NCBI RefSeq assembly: GCF_002259415.1
Contig: NZ_NPFY01000034.1
Span: forward strand, 1 to 64,000
Reading direction: 5' to 3'
From: Rhodococcus sp. 14-2470-1b
GTDB lineage: Bacteria > Actinomycetota > Actinomycetes > Mycobacteriales > Mycobacteriaceae
Length of the DNA: 64,000 nt
The translations under genes and the position numbers were made by a program. Shown here in pieces: positions 15,430 through 24,471 of the stretch; the first letter of the stretch is position 1; every line of letters starts with the position of its first letter. The notes below the pieces were generated by a model, which saw only the letters and a program-made list of their open reading frames with translations, was not told the DNA's origin and did no database searches.

Positions 15430-18342
15430 ATGACCGAACAGAGTCCTCGCCCGTCGTTTTCCGACCGACATATCGGACCGGACAGCGCAGCGCTGTCCCA
15501 CATACTCGATGTCGTCGCCGCTGGATCGCTCGACGAACTCGCACAGCGCGCGGTGCCTGCCTCGATCCTCGATGGGACCGTCGACGGCATTGCCGACGGT
15601 CTCGCAGGACTCCCGCTTCCACTCGGAGAACATGAAGCGCTGGCCGAACTCGCGGCCCTCGCTGCAAAGAACGTGGTCGCGACATCGATGATCGGGCTCG
15701 GCTACTACGACACCCTGACACCGCCTGTCCTGACTCGGAATATCCTCGAGAACCCCGCGTGGTACACGGCGTACACCCCGTATCAACCGGAGATCAGCCA
15801 AGGCCGACTCGAGGCGCTCCTCAACTTTCAGACCATGGTGTCCGACCTGACCGGGTTGGACGTAGCCGGTGCGTCGATGCTCGACGAGGCCACGGCGGCC
15901 GCCGAGGCCATGACGTTGCTCAGGCGGGCCAACCGTGGCTCGACGTCCCCGCGATTCGTGGTGGACGACGACGTCTTCCCGCAAACCTGGGCAGTCCTCC
16001 AGACGCGTGCGGAGCCCCTCGGAATCGAGCTAGTACGGCACGACGTCACCGGCGGACTTCCCGATGGAGAGTTCTTCGGCGTTCTCCTTCAGTTCCCAGG
16101 CGCATCGGGGGCCGTCGTCGACCACTCCGCCGTGATCGACGACGCGCACGCCCGTGGTGCTCTGGTGGCCATCGGAGCCGATTTGTTGGCGCTCACCCTC
16201 CTCACGTCTCCGGGCGAGATGGGAGCGGACGCATGCTTCGGCACCACCCAACGATTCGGTGTTCCGATGGGATTCGGTGGCCCGCACGCCGGTTACCTCG
16301 CCGTGCGGAACGGCCACGCGCGTCAGCTTCCGGGACGGCTGGTCGGCGTGTCGGTGGATGCAGACGGCAACCTCGCCTATCGACTGGCGTTGCAGACCCG
16401 CGAGCAGCACATTCGTCGTGAGAAGGCGACCAGCAACATCTGCACCGCGCAGGTCCTTCTCGCGATCGTGGCCGCCATGTACGCCGCCTATCACGGAAGT
16501 TCGGGACTCCGCGACATCGCTCGCCGAGTCAACTCCCACGCTGTCGCGCTGGCCGACGGGCTCGCAGCGTCGAACATCTCCGTCGAATCCACGTCGTTCT
16601 TCGACACGATCACCGCACTCGTGCCGGGGCGAGCTCGTGGCGTCGTCGAGGCAGCACAACGCTCCGGTATCAACCTGCGCTTGGTCGACGACGACCGTGT
16701 TTCGATCGCGTGCGACGAAGCGACCACCACCGACATCGTCGAGCAGGTGCTCGCCGCGTTCGACGCTGGGCCGAGCACGAAGTCCGCCCGTTCGTCGCTA
16801 CCCGACTCACTGATTCGAACGTCCGAGTTCCTCACTCATCCTGCGTTCACCCGGCACCGCACCGAGACGTCGATGCTTCGCTACCTTCGGATGTTGGCAG
16901 ACAAGGACATCGCTCTCGACCGCAGCATGATTCCACTCGGGTCGTGCACGATGAAGCTCAACGCGACCGCCGAGATGGAATCCATCACCTGGCCCGGATT
17001 CGCCCGGCTGCATCCATTCGCGCCCGACAGCGATACCGAAGGAATCCGCGCCGTCATCGCCGACGTCGAGAAATGGCTGGTCGACATCACCGGATACGAC
17101 GCGGTGAGCCTGCAGCCGAATGCGGGAAGTCAGGGCGAATACGCAGGCCTTCATGCAATTCGCGACTATCACCTCGGTCGCGGTGATTCTCACCGCGACA
17201 TCTGCCTCATCCCGTCGAGTGCGCACGGCACCAACGCGGCATCGGCGGTCATGGCAGGTATGAAGGTCGTCGTCGTGACGTGCCGCGCCAACGGTGACGT
17301 GGATGTGGACGACCTGCGGGCCAAGATCGGCACGCACGCGGATTCCCTCGCCGCGATCATGATCACCTACCCGTCGACTCACGGCGTGTACGAACACGAC
17401 ATAGACGAGATATGCGCTGCTGTGCACGACGCGGGCGGTCAGGTGTACGTCGACGGCGCGAACCTGAACGCATTAGTCGGACTCGCACGTCCTGGGCGCT
17501 TCGGTGGCGACGTCAGCCACCTCAACCTGCACAAGACCTTTTGCATCCCACACGGCGGAGGAGGACCGGGAGTCGGTCCGGTCGCCGTGCGATCGCATCT
17601 TGCGCCGTACCTGCCGGGGCACCCGCTCCGACCGGAACTGGGCAGTGGAGCGACCATCTCGGCTGCTCCGTTCGGAAGCGCGTCCATTCTGTCGATCACG
17701 TGGGCGTACGTACGGATGATGGGCGCCGAGGGTCTGCGACGCGCAACCCTCACTGCGATCGCGTCGGCCAACTACATCGCCCGACGCCTCGACGAGTACT
17801 TCCCCGTGCTGTACACGGGGGAGAACGGGATGGTTGCGCACGAGTGCATTCTCGACCTACGCGGACTGACGAAGGCGACCGGCGTGACCGTGGACGATGT
17901 TGCGAAAAGGCTGGCGGACTACGGATTCCATGCTCCGACCATGAGCTTCCCGGTGGCGGGAACATTGATGGTCGAGCCGACGGAAAGTGAGGATCTGGAC
18001 GAGATCGACGCATTCTGCGATGCCATGATCGCGATTCGCGGCGAGATCGATCGAGTCGGTTCGGGGGAGTGGCCGTCGACGGACAACCCGTTGCGCGGTG
18101 CTCCCCACACGGCTCGGTGCCTGGTCGGGGAATGGACCCACCCGTACACACGCGAAGAAGCCGCCTATCCGTGGGAAGCCAACGCGAAGAGAGGATCGAT
18201 CTCCGCGGCGCGGGCGAAAGTGTGGCCTGCAGTACGCCGGATCGACGGTGCCCACGGCGATCGGAACCTGGTGTGCTCGTGCCCGCCGGTCGCGGACCTC
18301 GAGTGGAGCCCGCAGAGCGACTCGGCGTCTCCTCGAGGCTAG
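15430..18342 (+). CDS. gcvP: glycine dehydrogenase (decarboxylating), P protein
   Basis: A 970-residue single-chain P protein, the usual length of fused alpha-beta GcvP. The N-terminal half opens with SFSDRHIGPD and contains TPYQPEISQGRLEALLNFQT. The C-terminal half has IPLGSCTMKLNA, and the PLP-binding Lys is K702 in NLHKTFCIPHGGGGPG. It decarboxylates glycine and passes the aminomethyl group to lipoyl-GcvH. The frame is open upstream across the riboswitch; the ATG at 15430, with GGAG nearby, is chosen because the riboswitch RNA must lie before the start. Its stop overlaps that of the convergent phosphoesterase by 4 bp. Confidence 0.95.
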   Translation: MTEQSPRPSFSDRHIGPDSAALSHILDVVAAGSLDELAQRAVPASILDGTVDGIADGLAGLPLPLGEHEALAELAALAAKNVVATSMIGLGYYDTLTPPVLTRNILENPAWYTAYTPYQPEISQGRLEALLNFQTMVSDLTGLDVAGASMLDEATAAAEAMTLLRRANRGSTSPRFVVDDDVFPQTWAVLQTRAEPLGIELVRHDVTGGLPDGEFFGVLLQFPGASGAVVDHSAVIDDAHARGALVAIGADLLALTLLTSPGEMGADACFGTTQRFGVPMGFGGPHAGYLAVRNGHARQLPGRLVGVSVDADGNLAYRLALQTREQHIRREKATSNICTAQVLLAIVAAMYAAYHGSSGLRDIARRVNSHAVALADGLAASNISVESTSFFDTITALVPGRARGVVEAAQRSGINLRLVDDDRVSIACDEATTTDIVEQVLAAFDAGPSTKSARSSLPDSLIRTSEFLTHPAFTRHRTETSMLRYLRMLADKDIALDRSMIPLGSCTMKLNATAEMESITWPGFARLHPFAPDSDTEGIRAVIADVEKWLVDITGYDAVSLQPNAGSQGEYAGLHAIRDYHLGRGDSHRDICLIPSSAHGTNAASAVMAGMKVVVVTCRANGDVDVDDLRAKIGTHADSLAAIMITYPSTHGVYEHDIDEICAAVHDAGGQVYVDGANLNALVGLARPGRFGGDVSHLNLHKTFCIPHGGGGPGVGPVAVRSHLAPYLPGHPLRPELGSGATISAAPFGSASILSITWAYVRMMGAEGLRRATLTAIASANYIARRLDEYFPVLYTGENGMVAHECILDLRGLTKATGVTVDDVAKRLADYGFHAPTMSFPVAGTLMVEPTESEDLDEIDAFCDAMIAIRGEIDRVGSGEWPSTDNPLRGAPHTARCLVGEWTHPYTREEAAYPWEANAKRGSISAARAKVWPAVRRIDGAHGDRNLVCSCPPVADLEWSPQSDSASPRG

Positions 18343-19478
18343 CTGGACGTCAGGTGCAGCATCGCGATCTCGGGCGGTGCTGCAACCCTGACGGGCGGAC
18401 CCCAAGCGCCGGCCCCACGCGTGGTGTACAGCGTGGTGTCACCGACACGATCGAGGCCTTCGACGCTCGGTTGCTGCAACGGCACGAGATACCGTAGTGG
18501 CCAGATCTGTCCGGCATGCGTGTGACCGGAGACCTGGAAGTCCACTCCCATGTCCGACGCCTCGAACGCCTGCAGCGGCTGGTGTGCCAACAGCAACACG
18601 AACCGAGACGCATCCCTCCCGTCGAGCGCAGCACCGAGATCGGGTTCGTACGGCGCCGGTGCGGTGGCGTCGTTGATACCGGCGATGTCGATGGAGGCAC
18701 CCGACTTGCTGATCGTCTCGTGTTCGTTCCTGAGAACGGTCACACCGAGCGTCTCCCACAGGTCCAACCATTTCCCGCCGTCGTCCGCATAGAACTCGTG
18801 ATTACCGCTCACGGCGAACACTCCGAGGGGAGCCTCGAGCTGCTGCAGCGGAGCGAGGTCTGTTCCAACGAGTTCGACGGTGCCGTCGATCAGATCGCCG
18901 TCCAGGATCACGACGTCGGGCGACTGCGCGTTGACGTCGTCCACCACGCGTTGAACGAAGCCGGCTCCACGAGCCGGTCCGACGTGCAGGTCGGATACCA
19001 AGGCCACGCGCGTTCCATCGAATTCGGAGGGCAACCGATCGAGTGCAACGCGAGTGTCGGTCACCTTCGGCAGTGCCGCTTCGACGAGGCCGTACCCGAC
19101 GGCCACCACAGCGACGGATGCCGCGATCGCGGAGCCGATTCTGTGAATGCGCAGCCGAAGTGAGTGCGACTCACGACGGCGTGCCGCCGACACGATCCGC
19201 ACGACGAGGGTGACGGCGCCGACCAGCACAGTGCCCAGCACCAGGTACAGCACCACGGCGAGCCAACTGAGACCGACGAACGCCGGAACCCGCGCCCATG
19301 CCGGATCGAAGACCTCACCCGATCCGATGCCGATCAGGGCCAGGAGCCACATGAAGACCAGCACAGTGTCCGCGGCAGTGGAGTACGGACGGCGAAGCTT
19401 CGTGGCCCGCACGTAGCGAAAATGGAGCACAAGACCGATGACGGCAAGGAACGTGCCGAAGGCAAGAAGGCGAATCAT
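18339..19478 (-). CDS. membrane metallophosphoesterase
   Basis: A 379-residue protein. Four hydrophobic segments fill residues 1-135, then a calcineurin-type phosphoesterase domain: SDLHVGPARG at about 162-171, GDLIDGT, SGNHEFYAD, and GHTHAGQIWP near the C-terminus. All metal ligands of the family are present. It is like the YkuE/YaeI branch (UDP-2,3-diacylglucosamine or other phosphodiester hydrolases), so an envelope-lipid or nucleotide substrate is possible, though not determined here. It is the downstream partner of the VWA protein gene, with a 3-bp gap. It is not part of the block shared with M. tuberculosis as I recall it. Confidence 0.85.
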   Translation of the reverse strand: MIRLLAFGTFLAVIGLVLHFRYVRATKLRRPYSTAADTVLVFMWLLALIGIGSGEVFDPAWARVPAFVGLSWLAVVLYLVLGTVLVGAVTLVVRIVSAARRRESHSLRLRIHRIGSAIAASVAVVAVGYGLVEAALPKVTDTRVALDRLPSEFDGTRVALVSDLHVGPARGAGFVQRVVDDVNAQSPDVVILDGDLIDGTVELVGTDLAPLQQLEAPLGVFAVSGNHEFYADDGGKWLDLWETLGVTVLRNEHETISKSGASIDIAGINDATAPAPYEPDLGAALDGRDASRFVLLLAHQPLQAFEASDMGVDFQVSGHTHAGQIWPLRYLVPLQQPSVEGLDRVGDTTLYTTRGAGAWGPPVRVAAPPEIAMLHLTSS

Positions 19479-19481
19479 GTT

Positions 19482-21224
19482 TCAGTACAGCAACTTTCGA
19501 AGAAGGTTGGGGAGTTCTTCACCGTCCGACGACGCAACGGTGTTGAAGGAGCCGCCCGTGGCATCGGACACTGATTGCAACGTCGAACTGTCCGGATTGG
19601 TTCCTAGCGCGACGACATCGACTGCCACCGGACGCTCCGGATCGATCAGGTCCGACACCATCTCGAGGAATCGACTCGCCGAGATGGTCGGATCGTCGTT
19701 CGGACCGTCGGTGACCAGGACGACGCTGTTCGGCTTGCCGGGGGCGTAGGTGGACAGAGCGTCGAGATAGGCCGCGAGGACCGACTCGTACGTCGACGTC
19801 GCAGTCGCGGGTCGAACCCCGGCGGCCTCGGCCACCAAACGTTCTCGACGAGTCTCGTTGCCCATGACGTCCGCGACCGGGCCGGTGGGGACGAGAGTTC
19901 GGAACGCGCGTGTGCCGTCCAGATCCTTGCTGTAGATCCACAACCCCAGTTCGGTGGCGTCCACGACCGAGTCGAACTGGCGATCCAATGCTGCAACTGT
20001 GTTCTGCAACCGAGTCCCTGGACCCTCCGAAGTGTCCATCGACCCGGATGCGTCGAGAAGTGTCGTCACCCGCCGAGGTGTAGCAGGGTCGAGAACTGCG
20101 TCGACGAGTGTTCGACCGAACTCGGAGTTCTGCGGCGGCAGCGACGCCGGCGACCGAGCGGCAGCGTCGAACCCTGAGTCGGAGAAGAGCGATGTGTTGT
20201 CCGGCCCGGACATGAAATCGACGAACTGTGCTGCGGCGCGGCTCGCCGTGTCGTCCGTCCACGCTCCGGACAGCACGACGGCCGGGTGGTCGAACACGGG
20301 CCCGTCACCTCGCGGAGTGAATCCCGTGACACCACTCTGGGACGACGCGGCGAGTTGTCTGGCAGACACCGGAACGGTGTGCGCGACGGCTGTCGGTGAA
20401 GTGTCGGCGCTCAGCCGGGCAAGTGCCGAATCGGTCGAATCGTTCGTCGTGGAGGGCGTTCCGAGATCAGTCGTCGCGAGCGCGGACATCGCGGAGACAG
20501 TGGGCCCGCTTCGGGCGACGTCCGCACTGGCAGAGCCCGATTCGTCGTACACGGAGGAGTCGTACGTGGTTGCCGCTACCGCTCGCAGCGCCGCCGTCGA
20601 CGCATCGGATTCCGGCCCGAGCGGAAGCAGAAGGCGAAGCCCGCGCCACCCGGGTAGACCGATAGCGTCGAGTCCGTCGGGTGCCGCCTGCAGGCGAGGA
20701 ATGTCGGCCCACCCGATGTCGGCGGCCTCGAGTGCATCGGCGACGGCGATGGGGGCAGCCAGGACCACCGGTGACGACGCGACCGAACGAGGCGTGCCGT
20801 TGACTGCGCCGGCGGGTAGATCGGCAACGAAATCCGACGATCGCGGGATCCACAACGCCGGCTGCGGACCCAAGACGGCAGCGTCCCACGCGCTTTCGCC
20901 CGCAGCCAGGGCAGGTCCCACCAGAGCGGAATCGTGAGTGGACACCTCGAGCGACACGCAGTGATCGCGTACCACCGGAGAACTGTCGGTGAACGCCGCA
21001 GCCAACTCTGTCACCTGCGACGAGATGTCCGGGTCGACGACGATCGGCACCACCGCCGGACCTTCGACACAGGTATCGGCCGCTTCCGTGCCTTGATCGG
21101 CAATGCGGTCGCGAAGTTGGAACCAACCGAACACAGCGAGCACCATCACAAGGATGGTGCCCGCTGCGATGACCGGTCCCTTGCTCACTCCACGGGATCC
21201 GCCGGAGGTTCGATGTTCGCCCAC
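19482..21224 (-). CDS. solute-binding-like plus VWA-domain protein (Rv1836c-like)
   Basis: A 580-residue protein. One N-terminal TM anchor at about 16-36 is followed by a region resembling an extracellular solute-binding protein (about 45-375), then a von Willebrand A domain whose MIDAS motif is DASGSMDTS at about 388, with later VLVTDGPNDDP. It is anchored outside the cytoplasm and should bind a divalent metal and a protein partner. The same architecture sits next to malate synthase G in mycobacteria (Rv1836c), so the pairing is conserved, but no link in function is known to me. It forms a unit with the phosphoesterase gene. Confidence 0.8.
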   Translation of the reverse strand: MGEHRTSGGSRGVSKGPVIAAGTILVMVLAVFGWFQLRDRIADQGTEAADTCVEGPAVVPIVVDPDISSQVTELAAAFTDSSPVVRDHCVSLEVSTHDSALVGPALAAGESAWDAAVLGPQPALWIPRSSDFVADLPAGAVNGTPRSVASSPVVLAAPIAVADALEAADIGWADIPRLQAAPDGLDAIGLPGWRGLRLLLPLGPESDASTAALRAVAATTYDSSVYDESGSASADVARSGPTVSAMSALATTDLGTPSTTNDSTDSALARLSADTSPTAVAHTVPVSARQLAASSQSGVTGFTPRGDGPVFDHPAVVLSGAWTDDTASRAAAQFVDFMSGPDNTSLFSDSGFDAAARSPASLPPQNSEFGRTLVDAVLDPATPRRVTTLLDASGSMDTSEGPGTRLQNTVAALDRQFDSVVDATELGLWIYSKDLDGTRAFRTLVPTGPVADVMGNETRRERLVAEAAGVRPATATSTYESVLAAYLDALSTYAPGKPNSVVLVTDGPNDDPTISASRFLEMVSDLIDPERPVAVDVVALGTNPDSSTLQSVSDATGGSFNTVASSDGEELPNLLRKLLY

Positions 21225-21262
21225 GACAAGAGGTTACTTGTCGCGCGCCAAGTGAACGAACA

Positions 21263-21314
21263 GTGCTGTCCGGTCACTCCGCAGGCTCCGCTCCTGTGCT
21301 GTCCGGTCACTCCG
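21263..21314. repeat. 19-bp direct repeat in the glcB-VWA gap
   Basis: GTGCTGTCCGGTCACTCCG occurs at 21263-21281 and 21296-21314, a perfect repeat with 33-bp period in the 96-bp gap between malate synthase (upstream) and the VWA gene (downstream). It could be a pair of protein-binding sites before the VWA gene or a chance duplication. Confidence 0.7.
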
Positions 21315-21320
21315 AGCTCG

Positions 21321-23510
21321 TCAGCGTGTTGCGGCTTTGTACTCGCGGCGGCGGCGGTGCAGGATCGGTTCGGTGTAGCCGTTGGGCTGGCTGGTGCCCT
21401 GGAAGATCAGGTCACTGGCTGCTTGGAAGGCGATGTTCGAATCGAAATCCGGCGCGAGGTTCTCGTACGTCGGGTCCGATGCGTTCTGTCGGTCCACCAC
21501 CGGCGCCATCCGCTCGAGCGAAGCACGCACCTGATCTTCGGTGACGATGCCGTGCCGCAACCAATTCGCCAGGAACTGACTCGAGATACGCAGCGTCGCC
21601 CGATCTTCCATCAACGCGATGTCATTGATGTCGGGAACCTTCGAACACCCCACACCGTGATCGATCCACCGCACCACGTACCCGAGGATCGACTGAGCAT
21701 TGTTGTCGAGCTCGCGTTGCTTCTGCTCCTCGGACCAGTCGGTCGCAGGTGCCAACGGAATCTCGAGGATCTCCTCGACAGTGGCACGCTTGGACTTCGC
21801 GATCTCTTCCTGACGAGCGAACACATCGACCTTGTGATAGTGCAAGGCGTGCAGCGTCGCTGCCGTCGGCGAGGGCACCCACGCAGTGTTGGCACCGGAC
21901 TGCGGATGCCCGATCTTCTGCTCGAGCATGTCGTGCATCAGATCCGGCATCGCCCACATGCCCTTGCCGATCTGCGCTTTGCCTTCCAACCCGGCAGCCA
22001 AACCGGTGTCGACATTGAAGTCCTCGTACGCCTTGATCCAGCCCTGGGCCTTCATCTCACCCTTCGGCACGACCGGTCCGGCCTCCATCGAGGTGTGGAT
22101 CTCATCGCCCGTCCGGTCGAGGAAGCCGGTGTTGATGAACACCACGCGTTCCTTCGCAGCCTCGATCGCAGCCTTCAAGTTGACCGTGGTGCGGCGTTCC
22201 TCGTCCATGATGCCGACCTTGAGGGTGTTGACCGGCAACCCGAGAACCTGCTCCACCCGGCCGAACAGTTCCGCAGTGAACGCGACCTCGTCGGGACCGT
22301 GCATCTTCGGCTTGACGATGTACAACGACCCGGTGCGGCTGTTCTTCAGGACATTGTCCGCACCGAGGGAATGCAGACCCGCGAGCGAGGTGAACAGGGC
22401 ATCGAGGATGCCCTCGGGAACCTCGTTGCCGTCGGCGTCGAGGATCGCATCGGAGGTCATCAGATGCCCGACGTTGCGGACGAACAGCAGCGACCGACCG
22501 TGCAGGGTCAGCTCGGACCCGTCGACCGCGGTGTAACTGCGGTCCTGATTCAAGCTGCGGGTGAAGGTCTTGCCGCCCTTGGAGACCTCTTCGGTGAGAT
22601 CACCGCGCATCAAACCGAGCCAGTTGCGGTAGCCGAGAACCTTGTCGTCGGCATCGACCGCCGCGACCGAATCCTCGAAGTCCATGATCGTGGTCACCGC
22701 AGATTCGAGGAGGACATCCTTGACGCCGGCGGCGTCGGTCGCCCCGATCGGAGACTGCGGGTCGATCTGGATCTCGAAGTGCAACCCGTTGTGCACGAGA
22801 AGAATCGCCGTCGGCGCATCCGGGGCGCCCTGGTATCCGAGCAGCTGCGCCGAGTCTGCCAAACCGACGGTGGAACCGTCGGCGAGAGTGACCGTCAACG
22901 ATGCGGCCCCGGTAGCGGAGGTGTCGACAACGTACTCGGTGGTACCGACATGCGAACCGGAGGACAGGGGAGCAGCCTCGTCGAGGAACTCCCGAGCGAA
23001 GGCGATGACCTTGTCGCCGCGGACCTTGTTGTAGCTGGTGCCCTTCTCCGCACCGCCGTCCTCGGCAATGGCGTCGGTGCCGTACAAGGCGTCGTAGAGC
23101 GATCCCCAGCGTGCGTTGGATGCGTTGATCGCGAAGCGGGCGTTGAGAACCGGGACCACGAGCTGCGGGCCCGCGGTGGAGGTGATCTCGGTGTCGACAC
23201 CGGAGGTGGTGATGTGGAAGTCCGCGGGCTCGTCGACAAGGTACCCGATTTCCTTCAAGAACGCCGTGTACGCGCTCCTGTCGTAATTCGGTCCGGCGTG
23301 CTCACCGTGCCACGCATCGACCTTGCCCTGGATTTCGTCACGAACACCCAGCAGGGCCTTGTTCTTCGGGGCCAGATCCGTGATCACGGCCTCCACGCCG
23401 CTCCAGAACTTCTCCGAATCCACACCGGTGCCCGGAAGCGCTTCGTTCTGCACGAAGTCGTACAAAACCTGGGCAACCTGAAGACCACCAACAGAAACAC
23501 GATCGGTCAT
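21321..23510 (-). CDS. glcB: malate synthase G
   Basis: A 729-residue enzyme starting MTDRVSVGGLQVAQVLYDFV, with GAGGGATTC before the ATG; an upstream in-frame extension has no such site. It has the malate synthase G core: TIMDFEDSVAAVDADDK, the catalytic-loop GIMDEERRTTVNLKAAI, FINTGFLDRTGDEIHTSMEA, and the C-terminal GCSKVPDINDIALMEDRATL. It condenses glyoxylate with acetyl-CoA to malate, the second glyoxylate-bypass step, in the cytoplasm. No isocitrate lyase gene is in the window. The glyoxylate could come from isocitrate, glycine or ureides. Downstream is the Rv1836c-like gene, as in mycobacteria. Confidence 0.97.
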   Translation of the reverse strand: MTDRVSVGGLQVAQVLYDFVQNEALPGTGVDSEKFWSGVEAVITDLAPKNKALLGVRDEIQGKVDAWHGEHAGPNYDRSAYTAFLKEIGYLVDEPADFHITTSGVDTEITSTAGPQLVVPVLNARFAINASNARWGSLYDALYGTDAIAEDGGAEKGTSYNKVRGDKVIAFAREFLDEAAPLSSGSHVGTTEYVVDTSATGAASLTVTLADGSTVGLADSAQLLGYQGAPDAPTAILLVHNGLHFEIQIDPQSPIGATDAAGVKDVLLESAVTTIMDFEDSVAAVDADDKVLGYRNWLGLMRGDLTEEVSKGGKTFTRSLNQDRSYTAVDGSELTLHGRSLLFVRNVGHLMTSDAILDADGNEVPEGILDALFTSLAGLHSLGADNVLKNSRTGSLYIVKPKMHGPDEVAFTAELFGRVEQVLGLPVNTLKVGIMDEERRTTVNLKAAIEAAKERVVFINTGFLDRTGDEIHTSMEAGPVVPKGEMKAQGWIKAYEDFNVDTGLAAGLEGKAQIGKGMWAMPDLMHDMLEQKIGHPQSGANTAWVPSPTAATLHALHYHKVDVFARQEEIAKSKRATVEEILEIPLAPATDWSEEQKQRELDNNAQSILGYVVRWIDHGVGCSKVPDINDIALMEDRATLRISSQFLANWLRHGIVTEDQVRASLERMAPVVDRQNASDPTYENLAPDFDSNIAFQAASDLIFQGTSQPNGYTEPILHRRRREYKAATR

Positions 23511-23571
23511 GAATCCCTCGCTCTTTCCGGTCAAACGCGCACAAGGCGCCTCGGCGACAACTCCGCCTATG

Positions 23572-24471
23572 TTACTCGGCGGTAGCTCGGGCGGTGGCAC
23601 CGCCGCTCACCAGTAGATTCTGGCATCGGCGGATAAGTTCCGAGCGGAGAGGGGCAGCCCTGTCCATCAGTCGAGTCTGGGCACGCACGTATTCCGCGCG
23701 TCCTGACGGGGTTTCGATCTCGATGGCGGCGAAACCGTAATCCGACAGGTCGTAGGGACTGGCACGCATATCGACGGTTCGTGCGTCCAGTGCGAGCTCG
23801 AAACAGTCTGTCACCAGGGCCGAGTCCACGAGAGGTGACAGCTTGTAGCTCCATTTGTACAGATCCATGCCGGCGTGGACGCACCCCGGTTGTTCACGGT
23901 CCATTCTCCCGCTCGGTTCGAGACGCAGTGTGTTGCGAGGTACCGCGTCGTCGGTGAAGAAGCGAAAAGCGTCGTAATGCGTGCACCGAAGGTTCATCTT
24001 CTCCACGACGCTGTCGGTGCCGGTGTGCCCGAGGCGTAGCGGAACCGTTCCGTGCCGGAGGGCGGCTGCGCCGCCCCGGTAGACCATCGCCCACTCGTGC
24101 AGGCCGAAACACCCCAGGTTCGGTGTGCGAGTAGTCGTCGCGGACAGCAGGCCGTGCGTGAACTCGACGGCGGACAGCCTGCGCTCGAGCAGGGACTCGC
24201 GCACCCGATAGCCTCCGCCGGGCGCCGGTTCGTATGCCGCGAACTGGGCGTACTCCTCGGCTCTCGGCCCCGTCAGCGTGACGCCGTAGCCGGGACTCCA
24301 TCGCTTCAGGTGTCCCGGCTTGAAGCTGTAGTACGTGAACAGAAAGTCGAGGACCGGGTGGTATGCACCCTGCGCGCGCTGCACCAGATAGTCGCCGATC
24401 AGGTGCTCGACCCGCGCGGAATGCATCGCCCTCGACGCCGTCCACTCCGCCTCGCACAACTCCGATGTCAT
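23572..24471 (-). CDS. conserved protein often labelled 3-methyladenine DNA glycosylase
   Basis: A 299-residue cytoplasmic protein. Conserved-looking blocks include FTYYSFKPGHLKRWSPGYGV, LGCFGLHEWAMVY, LGHTGTDSVVEKMNLRCTHY and GCVHAGMDLYKW. Several His, Cys and Trp residues suggest an enzyme. Relatives in actinobacteria carry the label 3-methyladenine DNA glycosylase, but I see no helix-hairpin-helix or other glycosylase motif, so I treat that name as unverified. The ATG overlaps the upstream CNNM gene's stop by 4 bp, making it the third gene of a CNNM-CNNM operon. It ends 62 bp before the malate synthase start. Confidence 0.6.
   Translation of the reverse strand: MTSELCEAEWTASRAMHSARVEHLIGDYLVQRAQGAYHPVLDFLFTYYSFKPGHLKRWSPGYGVTLTGPRAEEYAQFAAYEPAPGGGYRVRESLLERRLSAVEFTHGLLSATTTRTPNLGCFGLHEWAMVYRGGAAALRHGTVPLRLGHTGTDSVVEKMNLRCTHYDAFRFFTDDAVPRNTLRLEPSGRMDREQPGCVHAGMDLYKWSYKLSPLVDSALVTDCFELALDARTVDMRASPYDLSDYGFAAIEIETPSGRAEYVRAQTRLMDRAAPLRSELIRRCQNLLVSGGATARATAE

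Noticed and set aside
20934..23585. 883-codon open frame on the plus strand
   Set aside because: It is the antisense shadow of malate synthase G and part of the VWA gene. High GC at third positions keeps the opposite frame open; the translation shows no family motif.
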